DNA from: Caulobacterales bacterium
GTDB lineage: Bacteria > Pseudomonadota > Alphaproteobacteria > Caulobacterales > Caulobacteraceae
DNA length: 64,000 nt
Assembly: GCA_019510435.1 (NCBI GenBank)
Contig: JAEKKJ010000012.1
Location: 143,854-207,853, forward strand
Direction: 5' to 3'
Shown here: piece after piece, positions 46,769 to 54,902 of the stretch
Numbering within the stretch: the stretch's first letter is position 1
Layout of the letters: each line of letters begins with the position of its first letter
Notes under the pieces: model-generated
The model's database searches: none
What the model was told of the DNA's origin: nothing
What the model saw: the letters and a program-made list of their open reading frames with translations, nothing else
Translations under genes and position numbers: made by a program

Positions 46769-48361
46769 TCACCGCCGCGCATCCTCCAGGATGAGGTCGG
46801 CGGCGCGCCAGGCCATGGCCATGGCGGGGGCGTTGGTGTTGCCGGAGACGAGGCTGGGCATGACCGAGATGTCGGCCACCCGCAGGCCCTCGACGCCGCG
46901 CACCCGCAGGCGCGTATCGACCACAGAGCCGGGGTCCGCGCCCATGCGGCAGGTCCCGGCGGCGTGGTAGCCGGCGCCGCCGATGCGGTGGAAGGCGTCG
47001 AGGATCTCGTCGTCGCGCTGCAGCCCGGCGCCGGGCCAGGTCTCCTCCACGACGAACCGGGCCAGGGCTGGCTGGCTGTAGAGGCGGCGAATGAAGCGCA
47101 CGATCCCGACCGAGGTCTCACGGTCCGCCTCAGCGGCCAGGTAGTTCGGGGCGATGGACAGCGGCGCATCGGGGTCGGCGGCGGTGATCTCGATCGTGCC
47201 CTGGCTCTGCGGCCGCATCGGATAGCCGCCGCACAGCGCCCCGGGCTCGCGCTCCATCACGAAGCCTTGTTGCGTGCGGTCCACCGACATCGGACCCATG
47301 CCCAGCTGGGCGTCGGGGCGGGCGAGGTCCGGCCGGGTCTTGACGAAGCCGCCCACCTCGAAGGCCGCGGCGGCGAGGGGGCCTGAGCGGAGAAGGTAGT
47401 AGCGCAGGGCGCTGGCGATCAGGCCGGCGCCCGAGAATGCGCGGTTGTGGCTGCCGCTTCGCACCCGGAACTGCATGGCCAGCAGCCGGTGCTCGCGCAT
47501 GTTGCGGCCCACGTTCTCCGCCGCCGCCACCACCGGCACGCCCAGGCGCTGGAGGAGGGCGGTCGGGCCGACGCCGGAAAGCTGCAGCAGCTTCGGGGAA
47601 TGCAGGGCCCCGGCGGCCAGGATCACTTCGCGGCCCTGGACCACCTGCTCGCCCTGCGGCGTCCGGATCCGCACGCCGGTGGCGCGGCGCCCGTCGAACA
47701 CGATCCCCAGCGCCTCGGCCTCGGTCAGGATGTGCAGGTTTGGCCGCCGTCGCACCGGATGCAGGAAGGCTGCGGCGGCGCTCTGGCGACGGCCCTTGAA
47801 GATGGTGCGCGGCTGGTAGCCGAAGCCCGGCGCGTCGAGGGTATTGAGGTCCTCCGTCACCGGCAGGCCGATCTCCCGCGCCGCCGCGATCATCGCTTCG
47901 CAGAGCGGCTGGCCGGGCGGATGGGGCGTCACCCGCAGCGGCCCGCCGACGCCGCGGCCGTCGCCGGCGCCCAGCGCATGATCCTCCATGGCCTGGAAGC
48001 AGGGGGCGAGATCGCGCCAGCCCCAGCCGTCGCAGCCCTGGGCGGCCCAGTCGTCGTAGTCGCCGGGCAGGCCGCGGACGTAGACCATGCCGTTGACCGA
48101 ACTGGAGCCGCCTAGCCCCTTGCCCCGCACCCAGTATTCCGGCGTGTTGTGTCCGCCGGTCTTGGCCACCTGGTACATCCAGACGTGCCGCGGATCGGCG
48201 AGCAGGCGACCGAAGCCGCGCGGCATGCGGATCAGGGGGCTGTCGTCGGCGCCGCCGGCCTCCAGCAGCAGCACCCGGGTGCGCGGGTCCGCCGACAGCC
48301 GGTTGGCCAGCACGCAGCCGGCTGAGCCTGCGCCAACGATGACGTAGTCGTAGCCCTGCAA
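46769..48361 (-). CDS. GMC family oxidoreductase (choline-dehydrogenase-like)
   Basis: A 530-residue GMC flavoenzyme. Visible are YVIVGAGSAGCVLANRLSA at the N-terminus, GKGLGGSSSVNGMVYVRG near residue 80, GYHAAGTCRMG near residue 465 with the catalytic His, and VSGNTNAPAMAMAWRAADLI. It oxidises an alcohol group with FAD. The start is TTG 48361 after a gggag sequence; no ATG is available in frame. The TetR regulator gene is divergent from it, and the intervening DNA holds a copy of the recurring motif. Confidence 0.92.
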   Translation of the reverse strand: MQGYDYVIVGAGSAGCVLANRLSADPRTRVLLLEAGGADDSPLIRMPRGFGRLLADPRHVWMYQVAKTGGHNTPEYWVRGKGLGGSSSVNGMVYVRGLPGDYDDWAAQGCDGWGWRDLAPCFQAMEDHALGAGDGRGVGGPLRVTPHPPGQPLCEAMIAAAREIGLPVTEDLNTLDAPGFGYQPRTIFKGRRQSAAAAFLHPVRRRPNLHILTEAEALGIVFDGRRATGVRIRTPQGEQVVQGREVILAAGALHSPKLLQLSGVGPTALLQRLGVPVVAAAENVGRNMREHRLLAMQFRVRSGSHNRAFSGAGLIASALRYYLLRSGPLAAAAFEVGGFVKTRPDLARPDAQLGMGPMSVDRTQQGFVMEREPGALCGGYPMRPQSQGTIEITAADPDAPLSIAPNYLAAEADRETSVGIVRFIRRLYSQPALARFVVEETWPGAGLQRDDEILDAFHRIGGAGYHAAGTCRMGADPGSVVDTRLRVRGVEGLRVADISVMPSLVSGNTNAPAMAMAWRAADLILEDARR

Positions 48362-48411
48362 GCGCCGTCTCCCCGCTCCTCTGAGCGGGAGCGTGTCATC
48401 GGCCTAACATA

Positions 48412-48424
48412 GGTAGTCAAGTTA
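48412..48424 (-). promoter_or_regulatory. TAACTTnnnTAGC-type site (1 mismatch) between GMC and TetR genes
   Basis: The minus strand reads TAACTTGACTACC, 9 of 10 positions. It is 51 bases before the GMC start and about 19 bases before the TetR start used here, a typical location for autoregulation plus control of a divergent target. Confidence 0.65.
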
Positions 48425-48442
48425 TCCAAGTTGACGAGAAGC

Positions 48443-49099
48443 ATGAACTGCGGATCAACTCGCGCCATGGACGAGGCCAAGCCGCGCCGGCGCCGACGCA
48501 AGCATACCGAGGTGCGCGAGCTGCTGCTGAAGGCGGCGCGCGAGCTCTTTGCCGAGCGCGGCTACGGCAACACCACGACCCGCGACATCGCGCGGCGCGC
48601 CGGCGCCAGCGAGGTGCTGCTCTATCGCTACTTCAACACCAAGGCCCAGCTGTTCGAGCAGGCGATCTCCGAGCCGTTCGACGAGATCATGCGGGTCATC
48701 GTCCAGCGCCGGGCCGAGGCGCGGCTGGACGCCAGCGACGTGGCCGCGCAGGGCCGCAACTATGTGGAGGCGCTCTATCGGCTGCTGCTGGACGAGCGGC
48801 AGCTGATCCTGTCGCTGATCACCACTCGCGCCTACCAGGGCGGGGCGGGGGAGGGGATCGAGCGGCCGCGTGGGCTGCAGCACTACTTCGCCGAGGCCGA
48901 GGCGTCGCTGCGCACGATGTACCAGCGGGTCGAGACGCCGCCGCAGCTGGATCCGGCGCTGGGGGCGCGGCTGTCGTTCGCCGCGGTGGTGGCCGCCGCC
49001 CTGCTGCAGGACTGGCTGTTCGCCGACGTGGCCGAACCCGAGGCGGTCGCGCGCGCCATGGCCGGCTTTGTCACCCATGGCCTGTTTGGGCGCGATTAA
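48443..49099 (+). CDS. TetR family transcriptional regulator
   Basis: About 218 residues. A basic leader (KPRRRRRKH) precedes the TetR DNA-binding domain, roughly residues 20-70: LLLKAARELFAERGYGNTTTRDIARRAGASEVLLYRYFNTKAQLFEQAI. The remaining helices form a ligand-binding and dimer domain with no recognised subfamily. The start is uncertain among TTG 48431, ATG 48443 and ATG 48467. One copy of the recurring site lies just before the gene and another just after its stop codon, making it the best-placed candidate for the cluster regulator. Confidence 0.92.
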   Translation: MNCGSTRAMDEAKPRRRRRKHTEVRELLLKAARELFAERGYGNTTTRDIARRAGASEVLLYRYFNTKAQLFEQAISEPFDEIMRVIVQRRAEARLDASDVAAQGRNYVEALYRLLLDERQLILSLITTRAYQGGAGEGIERPRGLQHYFAEAEASLRTMYQRVETPPQLDPALGARLSFAAVVAAALLQDWLFADVAEPEAVARAMAGFVTHGLFGRD

Positions 49100-49102
49100 A
49101 GA

Positions 49103-49119
49103 GCTAGATAAGTTGTCTA
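49103..49119. promoter_or_regulatory. TAACTTnnnTAGC-type site (1 mismatch) upstream of the Rieske gene
   Basis: On the minus strand CAACTTATCTAGC (49103-49115) matches 9 of 10 positions. The overlapping plus-strand core TAGATAAGTTGTCTA (49105-49119) is almost the same as the TAGATAAATTATCTA palindrome at 34445-34459. It begins right after the TetR stop codon, 70-86 bases before the Rieske start. Confidence 0.65.
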
Positions 49120-49145
49120 TGTCTTGACGCCGTTCGCGGCTCGAA

Positions 49146-49161
49146 TGTAGCGTGCGCTACA
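49146..49161. promoter_or_regulatory. second palindrome in the Rieske promoter
   Basis: TGTAGCG-TG-CGCTACA is a perfect 7-bp inverted repeat with a 2-base spacer, 28-43 bases before the ATG. Its right arm runs into GCTACATA, close to the Caulobacter -10 consensus GCTANAWC. It differs in sequence from the cluster-wide motif and could be bound by another regulator. Confidence 0.4.
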
Positions 49162-49188
49162 TAATCATAAGATCGGTGAGGAAGCTTG

Positions 49189-50520
49189 ATGAACGCCCCC
49201 TTCCAGCCCACCGATTCGTCCGGCCCGGTCCGCGACGACTACGTGCCGGCGGCCGACTACATCTCGCGCGAGTTCCTGCAGCTGGAGAAGGCGCGGCTCT
49301 GGCCGCGGGCCTGGCAGATGGCCTGCCGCGCCGAGGAGATCCCCGCGGTCGGCGACTACTACACCTACGACATTGCCGATGAGTCGATCGTCGTGGTCCG
49401 GACCGGCCCGGAGGCGTTCTCGGCCTACTACAACGTCTGCCCGCATCGCGGCCGGCGGCTGACCAGCGGCTGCGGGCACACCGCCCGCTTCCACTGCCGC
49501 TTCCATGGCTGGCAGTGGAGCCTGGACGGCGCCAACACCCTGGTGGTCGATCGCGAGGAGTGGGGCGGCTGCCTCACCGATGCGGACGTGGCGCTGAAGC
49601 CGGTGCGGATCGAGACCTGGGGCGGGTGGGTCTATGTCAACATGGACCCCGAGGCGGCGCCGCTCGCCGAATGGCTGGCCCCGGCCAAGGACTTCCTCGA
49701 CCCCTTCGACCTGGCGGGCCTGCGCTACCAGTGGCGCAAGTCCACGATCCTCCCTTGCAACTGGAAGGTCGCCCTGGAGGCCTTCAACGAGGGCTACCAC
49801 GTCCAGACCACCCACCGGCAGATGCTGGAGTACATGGACGACGTCACCGTCAGCCACACCCACGGCCGCCACGCCATGTTCGCCTACTGGGAGGCGCTGC
49901 CCATGGGCTCGCGCTCGCGGCGGATCGGCGGGCCGCTGACCGACGACATCCGCCCCGGCATCCTCGCCTACATGGAGGACATGGCGGCGACGCTGAACGC
50001 CGGCTCGTCGGTACGCGCCGTGCACGCCGCGCGGCGGGTGATGCAGGAGGTGGCGCCCGGCAGCTCGCCGATCGAGGTGCTGACGGCGTTTGGCGGCTTC
50101 ATCCGCGAGGATGCAGTCAACTCCGGCGCCGGCTTTCCGCCGATCACGCCGCAGGAGATCTACGCCGCCGGCATCGACTGGCACCTGTTCCCCAACCAGA
50201 TCATGCTGCAGAGCCCGACCGGCCTTCTCGGCTATCGGGCGAGGCCGAACGGCGACGACCCGGACAGCTGCGTCTGGGACGTCTACTCCCTCCAGCGCTA
50301 CCCGCCCGGCCAGGAGCCGCAGGTGGTCCAGGAATGGAGCCACGACCTGGCCGACGAGGCCTTCTGGGGCCGCATCCTCTGCCAGGACTACGAGAACATG
50401 GCCGACATCCAGCGCGGGATGAAATCTCGCGGCTTCGCGGGCTCGCGCCCCAATCCGGTGCAGGAGCGGGCGGTGTCGAACTTCCACCGCGCCCTGCACG
50501 ACTTCGTGGCCGAGGACTGA
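49189..50520 (+). CDS. Rieske non-heme iron oxygenase, large subunit
   Basis: A 443-residue ring-hydroxylating oxygenase alpha subunit. The Rieske cluster ligands are C84-x-H86 in NVCPHRGRR and C103-x2-H106 in FHCRFHGW; the catalytic iron is bound by H204 and H209 (FNEGYHVQTTH) and probably by the Asp of CQDYENMAD near residue 400. It adds oxygen to its substrate using electrons from a ferredoxin/reductase that is not encoded nearby. ATG 49189 follows GTGAGGAAG. The length is nearer to aromatic dioxygenase alpha subunits than to KshA, though the neighbour is KstD-like. Confidence 0.93.
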   Translation: MNAPFQPTDSSGPVRDDYVPAADYISREFLQLEKARLWPRAWQMACRAEEIPAVGDYYTYDIADESIVVVRTGPEAFSAYYNVCPHRGRRLTSGCGHTARFHCRFHGWQWSLDGANTLVVDREEWGGCLTDADVALKPVRIETWGGWVYVNMDPEAAPLAEWLAPAKDFLDPFDLAGLRYQWRKSTILPCNWKVALEAFNEGYHVQTTHRQMLEYMDDVTVSHTHGRHAMFAYWEALPMGSRSRRIGGPLTDDIRPGILAYMEDMAATLNAGSSVRAVHAARRVMQEVAPGSSPIEVLTAFGGFIREDAVNSGAGFPPITPQEIYAAGIDWHLFPNQIMLQSPTGLLGYRARPNGDDPDSCVWDVYSLQRYPPGQEPQVVQEWSHDLADEAFWGRILCQDYENMADIQRGMKSRGFAGSRPNPVQERAVSNFHRALHDFVAED

Positions 50521-50523
50521 GCC

Positions 50524-52170
50524 GTGGCGAACTGGGACGAAAGCGCCGACCTGGTGGTGGTCGGCAGCGGCGGGGGCTCGATGTGCGCGGGCCTGGTCAT
50601 GCGCGACCTGGGCAAGTCGGCCCTGATCCTGGAGAAGACCGACAAGGTCGGCGGCTCGACCTCGATGTCGGGCGGGGTGCTGTGGGTGCCCAACCATCCC
50701 TTGCAGGCCGAGGCCGGCGTGCAGGACTCCTACGACCAGGGCCTGGCCTATCTGAACGCCACGGTCGGCGATGCGGGGCCCGCAACCTCGCCGGCGCGCA
50801 AGGACGCCTTCCTGCGCCGCGGGCCGGAGATGGTGAGCTACCTGCGCCGCAAGGGGCTGCAGTTCCGCCGCTGCGAGGGCTGGTCCGACTATTACGACGA
50901 AGAGCCCGGCGGCTGCCCGCGCAGCCGGTCCCTGGCCATGGAGCTGTTCGACGCTCGCGAGCTGGGCGAATGGAACGCCAGGCTGCGCCGCGGCCCGTTC
51001 GACATCCCCGTGCGCTGGCCGGAGAGCCGCCAGGCCATGCTGGCCAAGCGCACGCCGGAGGGCTTCCTGGGCGCCGTGCGCCTGGGCCTGCGCATGGCCG
51101 GCATGAAGCTCAGCGGCAAGCAGCTGGTGGGCATGGGCGCGGCGATCCAGGGGCGGATGCTGCAGGCCGCCCTGCGCGAAGGCGTCGACATCCGGCTGGA
51201 GACTCCGGTCAGGGAGTTGATCGAGGAGAACGGCCGCATCGTCGGCGTGATCGCCGAGAGCGACGGCAAGGTTCGGCGCATCCAGGCCCGCGACGGGGTG
51301 CTGATCAACGCCGGCGGCTTCGCCCGCAATGCCGAGATGCGCCGCCGCTACGGCCCCCAGCCGTCCTCCGTGGACTGGACCAACGCCAACCCCGGAGACA
51401 CCGGGGAGGTGCTGGAGATGGCCATGGCGCACGGCGCGGCCAGCGACCTGATGGATCAGGCGGTCTGGCTGGTGACCTCGGTGACGCCGCAGGGCTTCCG
51501 CGCGTTCCACGTGCTGGACCTGGCCAAGCCGCACCTGATCATGGTCGATCAGTCCGGCGAGCGCTTCACCAACGAGTCCGGCTCCTACATGGAGAACGGC
51601 CAGCGGATGTACGCCCACGGCGCGGTGCCGGCCTGGGTGATCATGGAATCGCGGCACCGCGAACGCTATCCCTGGGCCGGGGCCATGGGCGGCAAGACGC
51701 CCGAGGCCTGGTTCACGCAAGGCTATATGAAGGCCGCGCCGACCATCGAGGCGCTGGCGGTGTCGTGCGGGCTGAACCCGCCAGCCTTGCGACGGACCGT
51801 CGACCGGTTCAACGACTTCGCCCGCGCCGGCCGCGACCTGGATTTCAAGCGCGGCGATCGCGCCTACGACCGGGTGTTCGGCGACCCCAGCGTGAAGCCG
51901 AATCCGTGCCTGGGCGCGCTGGAGAAGGGACCGTTCTACGCCGTGCGGGTGTTCCCCGGTGACGTCGGCACCTTCGGCGGCCTCCTGACCGACGAGCACG
52001 CCCGGGTCCTGCGCAGCGACGGCGCCTCGATCCCGGGCCTCTGGGCCACGGGCAACTCCACCGCCTCGGTGATGGGGCGCTGCTATCCCGGCGCGGGCGC
52101 CAGCATCGCCGCCTCGTTCATCTTCGGCTACGTCGCGGCCTACGACGCCGCCGGCCAGACCCTGAACTAG
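50524..52170 (+). CDS. FAD-dependent dehydrogenase, 3-ketosteroid-1-dehydrogenase (KstD)-like
   Basis: A 548-residue flavoprotein of the fumarate reductase/KstD superfamily. The FAD motif reads VVVGSGGGSMCAGLVMRDLGKSALILEK, followed by GGSTSMSGGVLWVPNH near residue 45, and the C-terminal block GLWATGNSTASVMGRCYPGAGASIAASFIFGYVAA, which is very typical of 3-ketosteroid dehydrogenases. It would introduce a double bond next to a ketone. Start GTG 50524, 3 bases after the Rieske stop, so the two enzymes are made together; a substrate other than a steroid is still possible. Confidence 0.88.
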   Translation: MANWDESADLVVVGSGGGSMCAGLVMRDLGKSALILEKTDKVGGSTSMSGGVLWVPNHPLQAEAGVQDSYDQGLAYLNATVGDAGPATSPARKDAFLRRGPEMVSYLRRKGLQFRRCEGWSDYYDEEPGGCPRSRSLAMELFDARELGEWNARLRRGPFDIPVRWPESRQAMLAKRTPEGFLGAVRLGLRMAGMKLSGKQLVGMGAAIQGRMLQAALREGVDIRLETPVRELIEENGRIVGVIAESDGKVRRIQARDGVLINAGGFARNAEMRRRYGPQPSSVDWTNANPGDTGEVLEMAMAHGAASDLMDQAVWLVTSVTPQGFRAFHVLDLAKPHLIMVDQSGERFTNESGSYMENGQRMYAHGAVPAWVIMESRHRERYPWAGAMGGKTPEAWFTQGYMKAAPTIEALAVSCGLNPPALRRTVDRFNDFARAGRDLDFKRGDRAYDRVFGDPSVKPNPCLGALEKGPFYAVRVFPGDVGTFGGLLTDEHARVLRSDGASIPGLWATGNSTASVMGRCYPGAGASIAASFIFGYVAAYDAAGQTLN

Positions 52171-52186
52171 CGGGTCACACCCCTCC

Positions 52187-52223
52187 AAAAAAAGAGAGGC
52201 CGTCCTGCGGGCAGGACGGCCTC
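52187..52223 (-). terminator. intrinsic terminator of the minus-strand TonB receptor gene
   Basis: GAGGCCGTCCTGC pairs perfectly with GCAGGACGGCCTC (13 bp, 52196-52208 and 52211-52223), and a run of seven A at 52187-52193 becomes a U-tract on the minus-strand transcript. It lies 66 bases after the receptor stop codon. It also sits just after the KstD-like stop on the other strand, where it lacks a U-tract. Confidence 0.9.
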
Positions 52224-52288
52224 AGGCGACAGTCGTGGGGGCGAAGGGGGCCTGGGAGGGAAGGTCTGGGCCCCCGGATTGCTCCGGC

Positions 52289-54637
52289 TCAGAACCGGTA
52301 GGTCGCCACCACGCCGTAGGTCCGCGGATCGCCCGGCAGGTAGGCGGTGATCCCGAGTGCGGTGTCTTCCAGCGCGAGCAGGCGCTGGATGTACTTCTTG
52401 TTGCCGATGTTGCGGCCGAAGACGCCCAGCTCCAGCTTGTCGTGGTCGAGCTTGAGCGTGACCTGGCCGTTGAGGATGCCGTAGGCCGGGATCCGGTTGG
52501 TGGTCGAGTTGGTGGCGCCGAACAGGCCCGGCCCGACCAGCGGCCCGACCGAGTAGGTCACCCCGCGGTAGGCGTAGTCCAGGTGCAGGTCGAGGTCGCC
52601 CACCTGGGTCGGCACGGTGTAGTCGGCCGAGACGCTGAAGGCTTCCTTGGGCGCATAGTTGAACGGCGTGGCGCTGACGTCGATCACCGAGCCGGCCGCC
52701 CCCGGGATGGTGAAGCTCTTGTACTTGGGATCCAGGAAGGTCGCCGCGGCGATGATCTGCAGCGGCGGGATCGGGCGGGCGGTGAGCTCCAGTTCCAGGC
52801 CCTCGATCCGCGCGGTGGCGGCGTTCTGGATGCCGGACGACAGCACCGTGGAGCCGGGGATCACCACCGGCACGTTGCGCTGGACGTTCTGGTAGTCGGA
52901 GTAGAACGCCGCGGCGTTGAAGCGGGCGCGCCGGTCGAAGAACTCGAGCTTGGCGCCGGCCTCGTAGTCGGTGACCCGCTCCGGATCGAAGCCCACGGCC
53001 GGGCCGCCGACCGTGGCGCGGGTGTTGAAGCCGCCCGAGCGGTTGGCGCGGCTGGTCTTGATGTAGACGAACGCCCAGTCGGCGGCCTGATAGTCCAGCG
53101 AGGCCGTGTACGACAGGTAGTGGTAGCTCTTCTGGTTGCTGGCGTCGCAGAACGTGCCCGGGTCGAGCGTGCTGGCCGCGATCGAGCAGGTGAACTTGCC
53201 GCTGCCGCCGGGGTTCTCCGCCCGGTTGTGGCGGGTGATGTAGCGCTTGTCCTCGGTGTAGCGCAGGCCGCCCGTGAAGCGCAGGGCCTCGGTCAGCGAA
53301 TAGGTGACCTGGCCGTAGGCGGCGTAGCTCTTGTTGGCGACGTCCGCCTCGTTGTAGCCGAGCGCGGCGCTGAGCGGGAACACCGAATAGGACTTGGACT
53401 TGTCCAGCCCGGACTCGCGGAAATAGAACACCCCGCCGATGTAGCTCAGGCGGTTGTCCATCGCCTTGCCGCTCAGCTGCAGCTCCTGGGAGATCTGGTG
53501 CTGCTTGATGAAGTTGCCGTCGGAGAGCGTCAGCCCGCCCGAGTAGACATAGGGTGTGCCGTCGTTGTCGGAGAGCGACGCGGTCGAGATCTTGCGATAG
53601 GCGCTGATCGACTTCACGGCCAGGTGCTCGCCCAGGTCCAGGTCCAGCGTCAGGCTGGCGCCGCCGGTCTTCGCGTTGCCGTAGATGTCCGGCATGCTGT
53701 TGTAGACGGTGTAGAAATCGCCCGTCCCACCGGTGGAGAGGGCGTAGCGCGCCAGGCTGTCGCCGGCCGGGCCCTTGTAGGGACAACCCGCCAGGGCCGT
53801 GGGCCCGGAGCACAGGCGCACCAGGGTCGCGTTGGTGCCGGTGGCGGTGAACGAGCGCAGGCCGATCAGCTCGCCGCCCGTGCGCCGGTTGGTGTAGTCG
53901 CCCTCCAGCAGGGCGCGGAACGGCTTGCCCTCGGGGGCGGCCAGCACAGCGCCGCGGACGAAGTCGGTCTTGTCGGATCCAACGTCCCGGTTGAAGGCGG
54001 CGTTGTAGCCGTAGCCGTCGTGCTGGGTGTGCTGGAAGACCCCGCGCACCGCGAACTGGTCGCCGGCCAGCGGCACGTTGACCATGCCCGTGGTTTCCCA
54101 GGCGCCGTAGTTGCCATAGCGGCCGCGGACCATGCCCTCGAACGTCCCGCTGGGCTTCTTGGTGATCAGGTTCACCGCCCCGCCGGTGGTGTTGCGGCCG
54201 AAGAGGGTGCCCTGCGGCCCGCGCAGCACCTCGACCCGCTCCACGTCGACGAAGTTGAAAAGGGCGCCGGACGAGCGGGCCACATAGACGCCGTCCACAT
54301 AGACGCCCACCGACTGGTCGACCGCGATCAGGCCGTCGGGCGAGGCCTGGCCGCGCAGGGAGAACGCCGCCGAGCCGGGCTGGGCCACGGCCGGCTGGAC
54401 CACCAGGCCGGGCGCGATGTTCTGCAGCTGGTCGACCCGCGTGATCTGGGCCCTCTCCAGCATGGCCCCGGTCGTCGCGGTGACGGCCACGGGCGTGCGC
54501 TGGAGGTTTTCCTCCGTGCGCCGGGCCGTGACGACGATCTCCTCGATCTGGGCGGTGTTGGTGGCGTCGGCGGCGATGGCCGCGGTTCCGATGACGCTCA
54601 TGGCTGCGCCGCACAGCAGCCCCGCTAGGCGAGACAT
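52289..54637 (-). CDS. TonB-dependent outer-membrane receptor
   Basis: About 782 residues. Signal peptide (GLLCGAAMSVIGTAAIAADA), TonB box-like EEIVVTARRTEENL, plug with NIAPGLVVQPAV, LRGQASPDGL and LRGPQGTLFGRNTTGGAVNLI, and a barrel ending TYGVVATYRF. The ORF track opens at 54715, but ATG 54637 has GGGGGAGG with about 8 bases spacing; the ATG two codons earlier is too close to that sequence. It imports a large or hydrophobic ligand. It is divergent from a second receptor gene, and both promoters carry copies of the recurring motif. Confidence 0.94.
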   Translation of the reverse strand: MSRLAGLLCGAAMSVIGTAAIAADATNTAQIEEIVVTARRTEENLQRTPVAVTATTGAMLERAQITRVDQLQNIAPGLVVQPAVAQPGSAAFSLRGQASPDGLIAVDQSVGVYVDGVYVARSSGALFNFVDVERVEVLRGPQGTLFGRNTTGGAVNLITKKPSGTFEGMVRGRYGNYGAWETTGMVNVPLAGDQFAVRGVFQHTQHDGYGYNAAFNRDVGSDKTDFVRGAVLAAPEGKPFRALLEGDYTNRRTGGELIGLRSFTATGTNATLVRLCSGPTALAGCPYKGPAGDSLARYALSTGGTGDFYTVYNSMPDIYGNAKTGGASLTLDLDLGEHLAVKSISAYRKISTASLSDNDGTPYVYSGGLTLSDGNFIKQHQISQELQLSGKAMDNRLSYIGGVFYFRESGLDKSKSYSVFPLSAALGYNEADVANKSYAAYGQVTYSLTEALRFTGGLRYTEDKRYITRHNRAENPGGSGKFTCSIAASTLDPGTFCDASNQKSYHYLSYTASLDYQAADWAFVYIKTSRANRSGGFNTRATVGGPAVGFDPERVTDYEAGAKLEFFDRRARFNAAAFYSDYQNVQRNVPVVIPGSTVLSSGIQNAATARIEGLELELTARPIPPLQIIAAATFLDPKYKSFTIPGAAGSVIDVSATPFNYAPKEAFSVSADYTVPTQVGDLDLHLDYAYRGVTYSVGPLVGPGLFGATNSTTNRIPAYGILNGQVTLKLDHDKLELGVFGRNIGNKKYIQRLLALEDTALGITAYLPGDPRTYGVVATYRF

Positions 54638-54740
54638 CTTCATTTCCTCCCCCGTCGCAGGGCCGTAGCCCGCCGACATTTCCCTCCGCCTGCTTATGAA
54701 GCGGTGACTACACAATGCGTCACATATCGTCGTAATGCAA

Positions 54741-54753
54741 TAACTTGTTTAGC
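54741..54753 (+). promoter_or_regulatory. TAACTTnnnTAGC site (exact) before the minus-strand TonB receptor
   Basis: TAACTTGTTTAGC matches all 10 fixed positions and is identical over 13 bases to the site at 58530-58542. It is about 104 bases before the ATG used for the minus-strand receptor, within a long leader. Confidence 0.7.
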
Positions 54754-54841
54754 GACGTTGACGGATTTGCACGAGGCCGCGCGTGGCGGGGTGCGGGGCG
54801 ACGCTCCCGGTCTTGCACTCATAGTTAGATCGGGTAACGTA

Positions 54842-54854
54842 GCTAACTAATTAT
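54842..54854 (-). promoter_or_regulatory. TAACTTnnnTAGC-like site (3 mismatches) before the plus-strand TonB receptor
   Basis: The minus strand reads ATAATTAGTTAGC, keeping the TTAGTTAGC half exactly; its flanks (GCTAACTAATTATAAC on the plus strand) strongly resemble the E1 alpha site at 13167. It is 49 bases before the receptor start. The intervening 54638-54902 region holds no gene. Confidence 0.5.
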
Positions 54855-54902
54855 AACCGAATCCGGTCGGCCCTTGCCGACACGGCAAAGAGGGGGAAAT
54901 GG

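Noticed and set aside
49189-50520. Assignment of the Rieske gene as kshA
   Set aside because: The neighbour is KstD-like, but protein length and segments fit aromatic dioxygenase alpha subunits at least as well; the gene symbol is withheld.
49165-52188. 1007-residue minus-strand ORF
   Set aside because: Antisense shadow of the Rieske and KstD-like genes; no recognisable motif.
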